Source of the DNA: Symbiodinium natans
Taxonomy: Eukaryota; Sar; Dinophyceae; Suessiales; Symbiodiniaceae
Reading direction: 5' to 3'
DNA length: 64,000 bases
Assembly (NCBI GenBank): GCA_905221605.1
Contig: CAJNDS010002111.1
Coordinates: 250,565-314,564, forward strand
Positions 1 through 11,400 of this stretch are shown piece after piece. The notes under the pieces are model-generated. The model saw only the letters and a list, made by a program, of their open reading frames with translations. It did no database searches and was not told the origin of the DNA. Numbering within the stretch: the first letter of the stretch is position 1; the number at the start of each line of letters is the position of its first letter. Made by a program: the position numbers and the translations under genes.

Positions 1-1
1 G

Positions 2-2467
2 ACGCGCGTTTCGCGGATTGTCCTCGCGCTGAAAGCGCATGGAGTCACGGTGAGCTCCCGTGACCTTGACGCCTTAAGCACCAAAGCCACCCTCCTTGCG
101 GATGAGTTCTCCAAGATAGGCGGGGACTGGCATCCTACGAAGATGGTCCGTCGGCTGCGGACCAGGTTCTCGGTCGCGGCTTTGCGCGGTGGCGAGGACC
201 CCGAAGACGCAGAGGAGATTCAGCGCGAAATCCAATGCATCGGGGAGCTTATCCTCGCGTTAGGGGGAAAAGAAAGCTCGAGCCAAGAGAAGGTTTGGAG
301 CTCCCCGTCCGATGTGCCAGTTGAAGCCGTGGGGCCGCGTTCCCCAGGGCTCCCACAGCCTGCGACTGCAAGTGGGTTGGGGGTAGGATTGGACCGTGGA
401 GGTTTGCACACTGCTGAGGTTGCAGGTGGTCCTTCCGCGGCCCGTGTCCTGGGCGCGACGGACGGCGATTCCCCTTTGCGCGCGAAGCTTGCTGCGCTAG
501 AGATGGAGATAGAAGCCCTGAAGCGAGGTTCAGACGGCGGAGGTTCGCAGACCGGGTCCCAACACCCGGCGGGCGATCTCGCCGCCGCACTCGCCGCCCA
601 AACTGAGGCGCTGAAAGAAGCGTTAGCGCAGAGGGGCGGGCAAAGCTCCATAACTACGGTCAAAACTGACCTCACGTGGCCGACGCTGACCGACGACAAG
701 TCGGACGCGCGAGACGTTGTCCTGTTCTACGAGGAGTTCGAGGACGTCTGCGCGCTGGCCAACAACTGTCGCGGTATGAGTGCGCGCGAAAAGCTGTTAG
801 CGCTACGCGGGCGCTGCCGCGGCTCGCGCATGAAGACGTACACGAACGCGTACCGCGCAGCGTGGAAATCGGGAGAGGTTCTCTCAGATCCACAGGCGGT
901 GTATGACCGCATCAAGAACAAACACTTGATGTTCGGGGAATCGCGGGAGGAAAGAGAAGTCCGCGTGGATGGTGAGCACGCCTCTCTCGCTAAGGGTAAG
1001 CTCACAGGCCACCAATTCGAGCCTTTGTTTGAGGCCTCGATCGCGGACCTTGAGGCAGTAGGTCTCGGGAAGACCCCTCGAGAGTTGTATCTCTCATACC
1101 TCCGCAAGATGCCCCCTTATCTCCAAAAGGAGATCCGGAACGACAAAAGGTTGTGGCCTGGCGACCCCAAGGATGGCGGGTTGCGAGGACCGCAGACTTG
1201 GGAGGAGAGCCACAAAGTCGTTCTGGAGTACGAGCAGAGAGAAGCAGCGCACAGGGCTGTTTCCCACTCTGTGTACACGGCCACCGGTTCGCAGAGCGCG
1301 GACCCGGCGGTCGCGCTGGCTGAGGCTCAGAAGGAGATTAAGAGTCTCAAGGCCGCTGCGAAGGCTGCTGCGAAAGGAGCAGCTGCCGCGGCCAAAGCTG
1401 GCGCGGACCAGACGTATGCTGCTACGTCGAAGGGAGCTGGCAAAGGAGCGGACAAGAAGATCTGCTTCCACTTTCGCGATCATGGGAATTGCCCGAAAGG
1501 GGATGCCTGCCCGTACAGCCACGACAAGGAGCTTCGCAGAAAAGCTCTCGCGGCCAAGAAGGGTGACCAAACCTTTGCCACTGCGAAAGGTAAAGGCAAA
1601 GGGAAGGGAGGTGGCAAAGCAAAAGCCAACGCAAAGCCTAAGGCTGCGGCCAAAGGCGCGGCAAAGCCACCAGGCACTGTTTGCCCCTTTTTCTCCAAGA
1701 ATGGGTCGTGCAAGAAAGGAGCCAGCTGCGACATGGTCCACAACCTGACGACATCAGGAGGGACGCCGGCCTTGCCTGCCAACTGGGCCCCGCCCTCCGG
1801 TGTTTCCATGTCTAACCCCTTCGCCGCGTTCAGTGTCCAGATAGGCAGCTCAGGCGTCCAGGCAGGCGTCTCAGGAGCCGCAGGACACGCCGCGGTGCAG
1901 CATCACGCGCTTCCGTTAAGCAAGGGCGGGCGGGACAAGTTCGCCACCTTGGACGATCTGCCGAAGGACTGGTGGAACCTGGCGGACAACGAGCCAGGAG
2001 GCTACCAGTACAGAACGGTGGTCCAGGTCCTCGACCGCAAAGTCGAGTGCATGCTTGACGGTTGCGCCGGCGCAAACCACGTGACTGAGGAACTCGTGGT
2101 AGGCATGATGAACCGGGCTGCAGAGCTTGGGATCGGCACTGAGGATCCTGGCTTTCCGGTCGTGAGACTTGAGAAGTGGGTCCACCCCGAATATGTGCAT
2201 GGAATCGCATCGGGGGCCCCAGTTCCTTTGAAAGGGGCAGCAGTCTTGCGCGTCACGCTGCTGGAAGGCAAGACGGCGGACGATTGTCGCCCCAACACCG
2301 AGATTTTTGTGCGGTGTAAAATCGCAGCCAGAGGCACGTCCGATTGGCACGGACTTATTCCTTGGCGGCAGAGCGCTGGACTGCGCCGGAAGGATGGGCT
2401 TGGGATTCAGGCCGGGTCCCGACTTTCATGTCCTCGACACGCTGGGAATCAGGATGCCCAGATGTGA
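2..2467 (+). CDS. gag: Gag plus N-terminal part of retropepsin (5' partial)
   Basis: The frame is open to the left edge. The first in-window start-like codon is only a GTG at 50, so the true start is upstream. The region around 660-1140 is an alpha-helical capsid-like domain, followed by an Ala/Lys-rich linker. Two CCCH fingers follow at about 1462-1522 and 1680-1742, each with spacing C-x8-C-x5-C-x3-H, separated by a Lys/Gly/Ala stretch suited to nucleic-acid binding. CCCH fingers replace the usual CCHC knuckle. At about 2050 the motif LDGCAGANHV resembles the retropepsin active-site loop with DGC in place of DSG/DTG. The protease C-terminal half (LGGRALD) continues in the +1 frame, so a frameshift is needed near 2355-2362. 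Confidence 0.75.
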   Translation, partial: TRVSRIVLALKAHGVTVSSRDLDALSTKATLLADEFSKIGGDWHPTKMVRRLRTRFSVAALRGGEDPEDAEEIQREIQCIGELILALGGKESSSQEKVWSSPSDVPVEAVGPRSPGLPQPATASGLGVGLDRGGLHTAEVAGGPSAARVLGATDGDSPLRAKLAALEMEIEALKRGSDGGGSQTGSQHPAGDLAAALAAQTEALKEALAQRGGQSSITTVKTDLTWPTLTDDKSDARDVVLFYEEFEDVCALANNCRGMSAREKLLALRGRCRGSRMKTYTNAYRAAWKSGEVLSDPQAVYDRIKNKHLMFGESREEREVRVDGEHASLAKGKLTGHQFEPLFEASIADLEAVGLGKTPRELYLSYLRKMPPYLQKEIRNDKRLWPGDPKDGGLRGPQTWEESHKVVLEYEQREAAHRAVSHSVYTATGSQSADPAVALAEAQKEIKSLKAAAKAAAKGAAAAAKAGADQTYAATSKGAGKGADKKICFHFRDHGNCPKGDACPYSHDKELRRKALAAKKGDQTFATAKGKGKGKGGGKAKANAKPKAAAKGAAKPPGTVCPFFSKNGSCKKGASCDMVHNLTTSGGTPALPANWAPPSGVSMSNPFAAFSVQIGSSGVQAGVSGAAGHAAVQHHALPLSKGGRDKFATLDDLPKDWWNLADNEPGGYQYRTVVQVLDRKVECMLDGCAGANHVTEELVVGMMNRAAELGIGTEDPGFPVVRLEKWVHPEYVHGIASGAPVPLKGAAVLRVTLLEGKTADDCRPNTEIFVRCKIAARGTSDWHGLIPWRQSAGLRRKDGLGIQAGSRLSCPRHAGNQDAQM

Positions 2468-5400
2468 GGATCACAGTAGGACTCGGAAGGACAGGGCCTA
2501 TGCCTTTGAAGCGCGGTTGTCAAGCCTGGACGACGCGTCATGCACCGAGCCTGGGGGCGGAAGTCGTGGGCTCCTCCGCTATGACGGGGAAGAGCCGCTC
2601 GAGCTCTCGCCAGGTGATGGGGTGCTGGTGCCAGTCGTGCGGGAGTCAGGAGTCTCCGCAGAGGGATCCCTGTCCGAGGTTGTGCTTCCGGTTGAGTGTG
2701 GGGTTGAGGCTGTGCCAGGTCTCTGGCCCACAGGAGAGGGTAAAGGGTTTGTTTTGCTTGCAGCCCAAGAGTGTGATCACTCTCTCCAGCCAGGCGAGGT
2801 TGTTGCGGAAGTGCGTTCCGGCCTCGTCAGCACTGCGGCTTGTGGTTGTGGCGCGATTGAGACGGTGTTCGAGTCAGAGCCGTCTCCGCAGGCATGTGCG
2901 GATTGTGGGGTCGCCGTTGCTTCGGTTGACCATGACCCGTGCTTTGCTTGCGGGTCCGCGTCCAGGGCCGCGGCAAGAAGCTTCCAAGGTTGTTCCTCGT
3001 GTGCGCGGTCCTTTGGGCGGCTGCGGCGTACCGGCGCCAGGATCGGTGTGCTATCGGTCCTTGCTGCGGTGACTGTTCTCGCTTCGGTGTGGGGCGGGAG
3101 CGGCCCGGTTGGGCGCCCTGTTGAGGAGCCTGGAGTGCTTACTTGCTTGGACCACCTTCCAAGCGTCGACAGCTGGTGGGAGGCGCCAGGTGGTTACGCG
3201 TCTGTGTGGGGTAGGCGCCCTGCGCAGAAGGACCTTGGGACCGTGGCGGTCGAGAAGGCGCCTTACGAAACGTGCTTGCTTCAGCGCGCAGGTGAGGCGT
3301 GGCGTCTTTGGGACACGAGGGATTTGCGTGTGGCGGAAAGCGTTGCGTGCAGCGATGAGGTTCCCGTCACCGAACGCCTCGCGGTCTTTAGGACGCGCAA
3401 GGGGCCACGCTGGGCTGGCTGGCGTGAGGGATCGGCCACGGCTGAAAGAGGCGCAAGTGATGCTGTGCGCCCAGCAGACGCGGTCGACACGGCGCGCTGC
3501 CCGAGCTATCATATCGTGGAGAGCTGGGACATCGATAAGATGATCGAGGAGCCTCCAACGGACTATTATTATGAGCAGCTCGCGGCAGATATGCGCGCCC
3601 GGCACCCTAAGGCGTGCCCGCACCTCCTCGACCACCTCGTTTCCTTAGAGGGTTTCCTAGATAAGTCAATCTTGTTTGGGTTCTCGTTTGGGATCAGTAA
3701 GGCCGAAGTTTGTGTCTCCAAAGGTAAGCTCCTAGGACACAACATTGGGCGGGACGGGAGTTCGCCTGACGAAGAGCGTTGTCAGGCGGTGATTGACTTT
3801 CCCCCGCTCTGGGAGAAGCTTCACATTCAGCAATTTTTGGGTTGCGCAAATTGGTTGCGCGGCTACCTGCCTGTTGAGTATGGGCACGCAGCCAAGATTT
3901 TAGGGCAGTGGCAGAAGCCAGGCGCCGTCTTTCCTGAAGGCGGGCTGGGCTCAGCCGCCACCGAGGGTTGCAAAGCCTTTAAAGCGATTAAGCGCATGAT
4001 GCAGAACCGCATCAATTTGGCTACCTTCGATGAGGCCTCTGCTGCGGATGGGTCGTGTCCCCTTGAGCAGATCGCGGATGCGTCGGGCATCGCGGTAGGG
4101 GGCAGCGTCGTGCAGATGACGCGTGACTTGAGTCAGCTCAAAGTGCTTATGACGCACTCAAAGAGCTTGACCCCCGCGCAGCAAAACTGGCCGCCCTTGA
4201 TACAGGAGGCGTTTGCCCAGCTCGAGGTAAAGCGGGCGACACGCCGCATGTTTGGCTCTATTCGGACTCTGTGTTGGACAGATCATGCCAACCTTACCCG
4301 AGCGCAAACGTCGGACATCGGAATGGATCCGAAACTCGTCCGGTGGGTTGCGGAAATCCTTATGGATGGGTCCGAAATAAGGAGCCTTAGCGGTCGCTCA
4401 GCGACGCTGGGTGACAGTTTTAGCCGCAATCCCAAAGATCGGGATGCGCTCCTTGCGGCGAGGACGAAAGATCTCGAGGGCCTTTCGGGCCAACTCCGAG
4501 GTTTCGACCTGGACCAGTACCTCGGAGAGGGTACTGAGGGTGACGGACCCGTGCCCTGGGCGGTCGGCAACGACGCCGTCCCAGAGCCTGCGGGCCGTGT
4601 CCAGGCCGCGGCTGTGCCGATGTGCGTCGTCGCAGCCCTTCCGGTGCGCGTCATGGTTGTCTTTGACTACGCGCGTTGGAAAGAGCAGGACGCAGAGCTG
4701 ACTGAAATCAGGCGCGTTTTTCAAGCGAGCCTCCCTGGAGTTTCTGTGGCTGTCAGGGGTTGTTGGGGTCCGTTTGAGGATACCGACGGGCTTGCCTCGC
4801 ATTTTGATTGCGGGGCCGGCAGGCTCGCAGGGACCAAGAAGATCAAGCGGATCAGGGTCGACTTGCTTACTTCGTGTGCCAAGGTTCTTAGGGAAGCTTC
4901 GGGGTTTCGTCCGCAGTTCCTCGTAGGACTAGGGCAAGGCGGGCTTGTCACAGCCGTCCTTAGGTGGCCTTTGGTTGTTGAGCTCACGCTCCAAGCAAGG
5001 AACCTGCAGCGCAAGGAAGCCAGGGCTGTAGGAGAGGCTTGGGCAGGCATCAAGGCTATCTGGGCGGTGCGGCCACGCCTTTGGCGCACGCAGCAAGGCC
5101 ACTTGGAAGTGGCCGAGGCTTGTCCGGAACTCAAGAAGGATTTTCCGGAGCCTCCCCTGCGAGGTTTTGGGATCGTAGGGAAGCAGGCATTGGGGGCGGA
5201 GGTTCTGCGGTCCTTGAGGCTGGACGCGGTTCGTTCCATTGATGATGCCAGCATTAGAGGGATGCTGGACGAACCGTCACGACCCCTCTGGGACCATGAG
5301 GGTCTGTGCATCTGCGGCAAGCGGACCTACCTGTTTTCTCGCTGCCCCGCCTGCATCGAGAAAGAGGCAGTCGATATCTCGGTAGAGATAGCCGAGCGGG

Positions 5401-8400
5401 AGGAGCCCGAACCTCCGCTTGAGGGCGACCTTGAGGCCCATGAGGTGGGCCTAGAGGTCAACTCCGTCCTTGCAACTTTGGATAGGACAGGAGGTTTGGT
5501 TAGGGTTAGGTCCTCAACCATCCAGCAATGGGCGGTAGGGTTTAGGACTACGCCCAAAGATGCTCCAGTTCCCACTGCATATGGCATGCTGAGTGGGAAG
5601 ATATGGAAGAAGAGCCATTCCATGAAGCTCAGCCTCGGCTCCCAGCACAAGGATCTTTCCAAGTGGGGCGATGTGAAGCCTTACTGGACCACATGGGTGG
5701 TTAGAGAAGATGGTGCTGTGGTGGCGGGGCACAACTGCTCGCCCCTGAATGTGGTTCAGGGCGACATCGTCGTGCATTGGTCGTCAGTGGTGAACTGGCA
5801 CGGCCACAGACATGTCGTGAATGAGCAGTGTGAAGTGCTCTGGAGGTCTAATGGTAAAGAGGTTGCCTTAGACCCCTCCTTCGGCAAGCTGATAGCCCTT
5901 GTGGGTAGGGTTACTCAGGTCATTGGCTGGCGGGCAACCGGAGAAGCAGCTTCGGATCCCCGCAGGTCTACCCTGCAGGCGTCAAGGGTCCTTGCTCAAT
6001 TCTCTTCGTCCAACGAGGGCGTAGAAGGGCATTGGACCGCGGGCGCTATCAGTCGCGGGAAGAATGCCAATGAGTGCAAGCTGAAGGGTAGAGTTTTGGC
6101 GTTTATGGGTGAAGAGCACAAGGGCCCTGCAGTGGTTCTAGAGCTCGTTAGCCATAGCCCCATCCTGTGCATTTGGGACCATTCCTCAACCAAGGTCAAG
6201 GTCGAGTTTAAGGGCGGTGTTCCGTCTTTGAGCCTGATCGCGGAGGAGGACGAAAATCGTCGTGAGCAGCTTGCGGTCGAGGCAAGGGACGCGGCGAACA
6301 TTTCGGAGTTCCGAGTCACGGGATCCCTTCGTACGGCGTGGTACGAGGGTCAGCGGCGCGATCCCTCATTGGCGGGCTCGATTCGCAAGCCAGAGCCGCC
6401 AATGGAGATATCCGGAGACGGGTTGCTTGAGCGCGAGGTGACCCTCAGGACGGGTCAAACCGTCGTTGTCCCAGTGGTTCCCAACGGGGCTGCGGGCGCG
6501 AATGGGGTGACCTGGCGCCGCGCTTGCTACAATTCAGTCCACTGTGGAGTCCTTGGGGCCCATAGGTCTGCTGAGGTTACCGTCAAGCTGCTAGAGAGGG
6601 CAGTCTGGTGGCCCGACTTAGAGAAAGATGTGCGGACCTGGGTCGCCAAATGTCTCGCTTGCATTAAAGGCCGCTCTCGACCGACGAAGGTTGAAGCTCG
6701 TGCAGTCAAATGTGGCGCCGAGACATGCTGGCAGGAAGTCAGCGTGGACTGTGAAGGTCCGAACCGAGAGGACAGGGAGGGGCATAGGTACTCGCTTACG
6801 TACTTCGATTGCCTCAGTCATGCTGTCCTCCTCGAGCCGATGAGGTCTCTGACTCATGCTGAAGTCAGGAGGGCGTTCGTGCGCTGTGTGCTTCGCAGCA
6901 GGACGATCCCGAGCCTCATCAGGTCGGATAGAGGGCCAGAGTTCAAGAATGCGCTCATGGCAGAACTCAGCGCTATGCTTGGGACCGAGTGGCGGTTCAG
7001 CGCGCCCTTGAGGCCTTGTGAGTTGGGCGCAAACGAGCGAGTCCACCAAGAAGTTCAAAAGGTGCTGGGGGCGGTCGTCAGGCAAGTCGGCGCCTCCCTT
7101 TCCGAAGCTTGGTCGGATTGGCTCGTGGTGGCGGAGTACGTCATAGATAACACTCCGGGACCCCACGGGTATACCCCGAGGGACCTAGAGCGGAGCTGGT
7201 CGCTCGCTCTACCACTTGAAAAGGACGTCCTGCGAGACGCCTTGCAGTTCGAACCCATCTCTGATTGGGCTCGGAGCCAGTTTAAGCAGTTCTCGGAACT
7301 AGCTGCTGCGGTCCGAGAGCACTGGACGCGGTCTTCAGAAGCGCGGGCGAAACTTGCAAATCGCCATAGGCGCACTGTGGACCTTAAGCCAGGAGACCGA
7401 GTGGTCTGGAACGCTCCGAGGGCCCGTTCAGAGGGGGCGGGGCGTGTGCCTTGGAAACCGGGTCTGACCGGCCCCTGGCGCGTGTTGGAAGTCAAGGGCC
7501 ACAGGCTCACCTTGGAGCCCGTGTCGATGGAGTCGGGGGGTACTTCTTCCGCCCGGCGCGGCCCGATGGAGGCGCACGCGGAAGACTGCATTCTTGTTCC
7601 TGCGGATGCAGATGGCGCGGAATCCCGCGAGCCGGTCGTCTTTGAGGACGATGGAACCGGCGGGGACGGCTCGTCTCGCCCCAGCTTAGGGCAACAGGTT
7701 CAAGGCGACGCCAAGCAAGTGGAGTTCACGCTGACCAGGCGCGGGAGGGACTTCGTCCTCCGCCTTGGCGACCGCATTGCCTATCGGGGTGTAGGTGGAG
7801 GCCCTAAGGTGTGCAGGTTAGGACGGGTTACGCAGGTAGATGCTGCCCGTGCGCAGGTCGGCGTGCACCGCTATCTCCCCGATGCCAGCGGGGTGCGCGT
7901 CAGATGGCAGCTTGCATACATCGCCGAGGACGGTGCGCTCACGCTTTCAGAGGGGACTCGTCCGGCCCACGAAGCGGTTACCGTCAGGGAGATCATTTCC
8001 AAGGTCGACCTGAACCGCGACGGCGTGCTTGCTGCAGCCTCGGCCAGGAAGTTGGACAAGGGAGCGTACTCGTTGCAGGACAGGACGCTCGAGAGAGCGT
8101 CTCGCGCCAGAACGGGTGTGCTCTCGATCCGAGAGGCCCTCGCGGACCTCTTGGTCGCGGAACCCCGCGTGTTGCAGCCTAGGGCTTCCCCAGAGTCGGG
8201 TGCTGTCGAGAGTTGGTTCCGGCAGTATTTCCTTGGAGGGGTTGCCGATGTCTTAGAGGTTGCTTGGGGTGACGCGGTCGTTTCCGACGCGGCTAGGAGG
8301 CACGGGTATAGGGTTGTTCCAGCTTTTGTGCAAGGCAAGCAGGCCTACGGGATCACCTGGAACCTGGCCGCAGAAGGGCACTTAGAGGCAATTAGCGGCG

Positions 8401-11400
8401 CTGTTTTGCGCGCAGAGCCGAAGGTGCTCGTGATTGGGCTTGAGGGCAAGAATGTGCCCCGAGCTTTCCTTCAGCTAGTCGTCCGGTGTGCGCAGGAACG
8501 CACGCGCGCGGGCGCCCACGTCGCGCTGCATTTGCAGGCACAAAAAGGCGAGTGGGAACCCTGGCGGCTAGAGGAGTGGGGCGCCTTGTTTGGGACGCTC
8601 GCAGAGCCACGCTGGCCTTGGGCTTTCGTGCGGGCTGACATATGCCAGTTCGCGCGGGCCAGTGGCCGCGACAACCTCGTTGAGAGCGGGGCCCTGTGGC
8701 TCGCCGATTTCAGCTTAGAATCGGTAGGTTTGAGGTGTAGTAGGCCGGATGCGTTAGGCGCAGTGCAGCACAAGCACGTTGGGCGCGCGCAAGCCGACTA
8801 CAACCTCATAGGGGCGGCTTTCTGCGCATCACTCCAGGACCTTGGTCTGAGGGGCGCAGAAGAGCTGTGCACCGCTGCAGTTGAAAGCTTTCCAGCCACT
8901 GCGGGTGCGGATAGCGCCGCGGCTGCACCACAGCCCTCTCCAGTCATTCCCCTCCCGGACGTGCGCTCGGGCGAGGACCTCACGCCAGCAGAGCGTGCGG
9001 AGCTGGATAAGGAGGTGGATAAGTACGCCGCTGAGAAGGAAGCGTTTTGGCGAACCAAGGCGGACGCCAAGGACTGGGATTCCGTCCGGGCTGACCTTGA
9101 GGTCTATGCTCTTGCGGGCGAGAAGGTCGCGGAGGATCCTAGGCGCACCGAGGCCTATAGAGACCTCGTATGGTCGGGTTTGAAGATCGAGCCTGGACCA
9201 ACCAGACCAGGGCTGACCGATGCTGACATCGCAGCCGTCAGGGAGGTCATACGGCGAAAGGCCGCTGGGTTCTGGGTGGAGGACACCACCAGGACCACGG
9301 TCAGGAAGTTCGCCCATGACTGCATCCCCACCGGGCCGCCGGTCTCGTCCCAGCCTCACAGTCTGAGGGGCGAGTCCGCGCAATGGGTCGACGACAAGCT
9401 TGAAGAAGAATGCAAGCGGGGTCAGTTGATCCGCGGCAGCTCGGCTTGGGGATCTGCGCCGTTTCCGACCAAGGAAATGCCCAGCTACAAGCGGCATAGG
9501 AAGCGACGCTTGGTGGTTGACTACCGCCGTGTGAATGCCCGAATTAAGCGCTCCACGTACTATTGTCGGCGGGGTAGCGATGTGCTCGCCGCCGCAGTAG
9601 GTTCGGTTTGGTATACCTTCGTGGATGCGGTTAGTGGGTTTAATCAAATTAGGAACACCAAGCGTGCTCGCGAGGTGTTGGCCATTGTGGCAAGATCAGG
9701 GAAATATCTCCCTGTCGGCCTCACCTTTGGCCCGATTAACGGCCCAGATGATTTCAACTTTGTGGTTGATAGGGCCTATGCCCCCGGCAGAGGTAGGCGC
9801 CTTAAGTATACTAAGGAGTGGATAGCCTACGTGGATGATCTTACTGTTAGGACGGGTAGGGTCATTGATGGGCAGTTTTTCACTGATGCCCAAGCCGAGG
9901 GGGCGGTGCGCGAAGCGTGCGCCAAAGGGGCAGTCGCAGCTCCGCAGAGCGCGTCGTCTGCTCTTGAAGCCTTAGGCGTTCGCGGTGCGCACAACACCAA
10001 GCGCGCGAACCATGACGCGGCGCGCTCAGACCAGAATCACCCCACGCGCGTTCTGATGCTCAGGATGTTGGGGCTGTTCGGGTGTTTCTGTGTTCAGGGC
10101 GGGTGTTTTTGGGGCGGGCCGTTTCCCAGGTCGCCGGTCTGCGGGCAGAAGGATTTTTCGTCGTTCGTCGCGTGCAGCTTCGTTCCTCTGTCTCGCAGCC
10201 AGTGTTTTGCAAGCAGGCCTAGAGGTTCGGTCCAAGGTCGAAGCAGAAGCCTTAGAAGCCTTAGAGCCCAGACCTTAAGGAAACTCCCCAAACCCCCGCC
10301 GCAGCGGTTCAAGTGTGTTGTAGAACCTAGGGTAGGTAGTCCCTCCCCGCGTTCGTGCCTGTGCACTGCGCCCCGCTGCGGGTCGCGACCAGACCGCGCG
10401 GGAGCGACCGATCGGTCGCCCGGACCTTCGTGGTCAACCACAAGGCCCCGCTGCGGGCCGTGCCCTGGCCGCGCGGGAGCGGCTGCCTACCACTACTGCA
10501 CACCGGCCCCTTGCAGCGGGCCGTGTCCTGGCCGCTCAAGGGCGCGTCAGGTTTTCCTCGCCCATCGGAGGTCCAGCAAAGCCGCGGGCCTCAGTGCCGC
10601 GATGGGTGGAGGAGGGTCGAAGGGCAGGGGCAAGAGCAAGAGTCCAGGCCCTAAGGGCCGAAAGGGCCCGCCCACGATCGACGACGTGCAGCGTATGCTA
10701 GTCCGATGCATGCGGCACGGCGAAGCTGGTTGTAGAGGCCGGTTCGCTCCGGGCGGCCTCTACCCGGTTGATGAGTTGATCGAACAACTCGGCATCACCA
10801 TCAACCAGTACAACCAGGCGGTCGCGCACGACGCCAACCAGCGGAAACCGAGGTTGGATACCTCGTACGCTGGCTACTTGCGTGCCTTCCAAGGCCACTC
10901 GGCCGATTGCGGCCATCCTATGGGATTCATGATGGAGGGCCTAAGTGAGACCGCCATCAACGATCTTATATATCGGTATGGCCCGGCCATGTGGCACGGC
11001 ACGGACTTGCATGTCGTGCCGAGCCTGATCGAGAATGGCTTGATCCCCGGCGGCGGGCCGGGAGGCCGCCTCGGGGTGCACTACGTCCTAGGGCACTGCC
11101 CCACGCAGTGGGAGGACGGGAGACGCGGGTTCCGCCGCGGATCGACTTGCATAGTCGAGGTCCGGTTGGCGGTCCTGCGGGACGCCGGAGTGCCTATCTA
11201 TGCGGGAGCAGATGGGGTGGCTCTCACTGGCCAGATTAGAGCCACCGGCATCTCCCGCATCTGGGCACTCCCCAAAGGCTCAGCTGTTTACTCCATCTTA
11301 ATAGCTGAGTTAGAAGTGGATCGGTTGATCCAGCATGTCGACCTAAGGAGTTTAGGCGACACCAGTGCGGGCCCCCACCCGCCGTTGGGGCGAGGACCGA

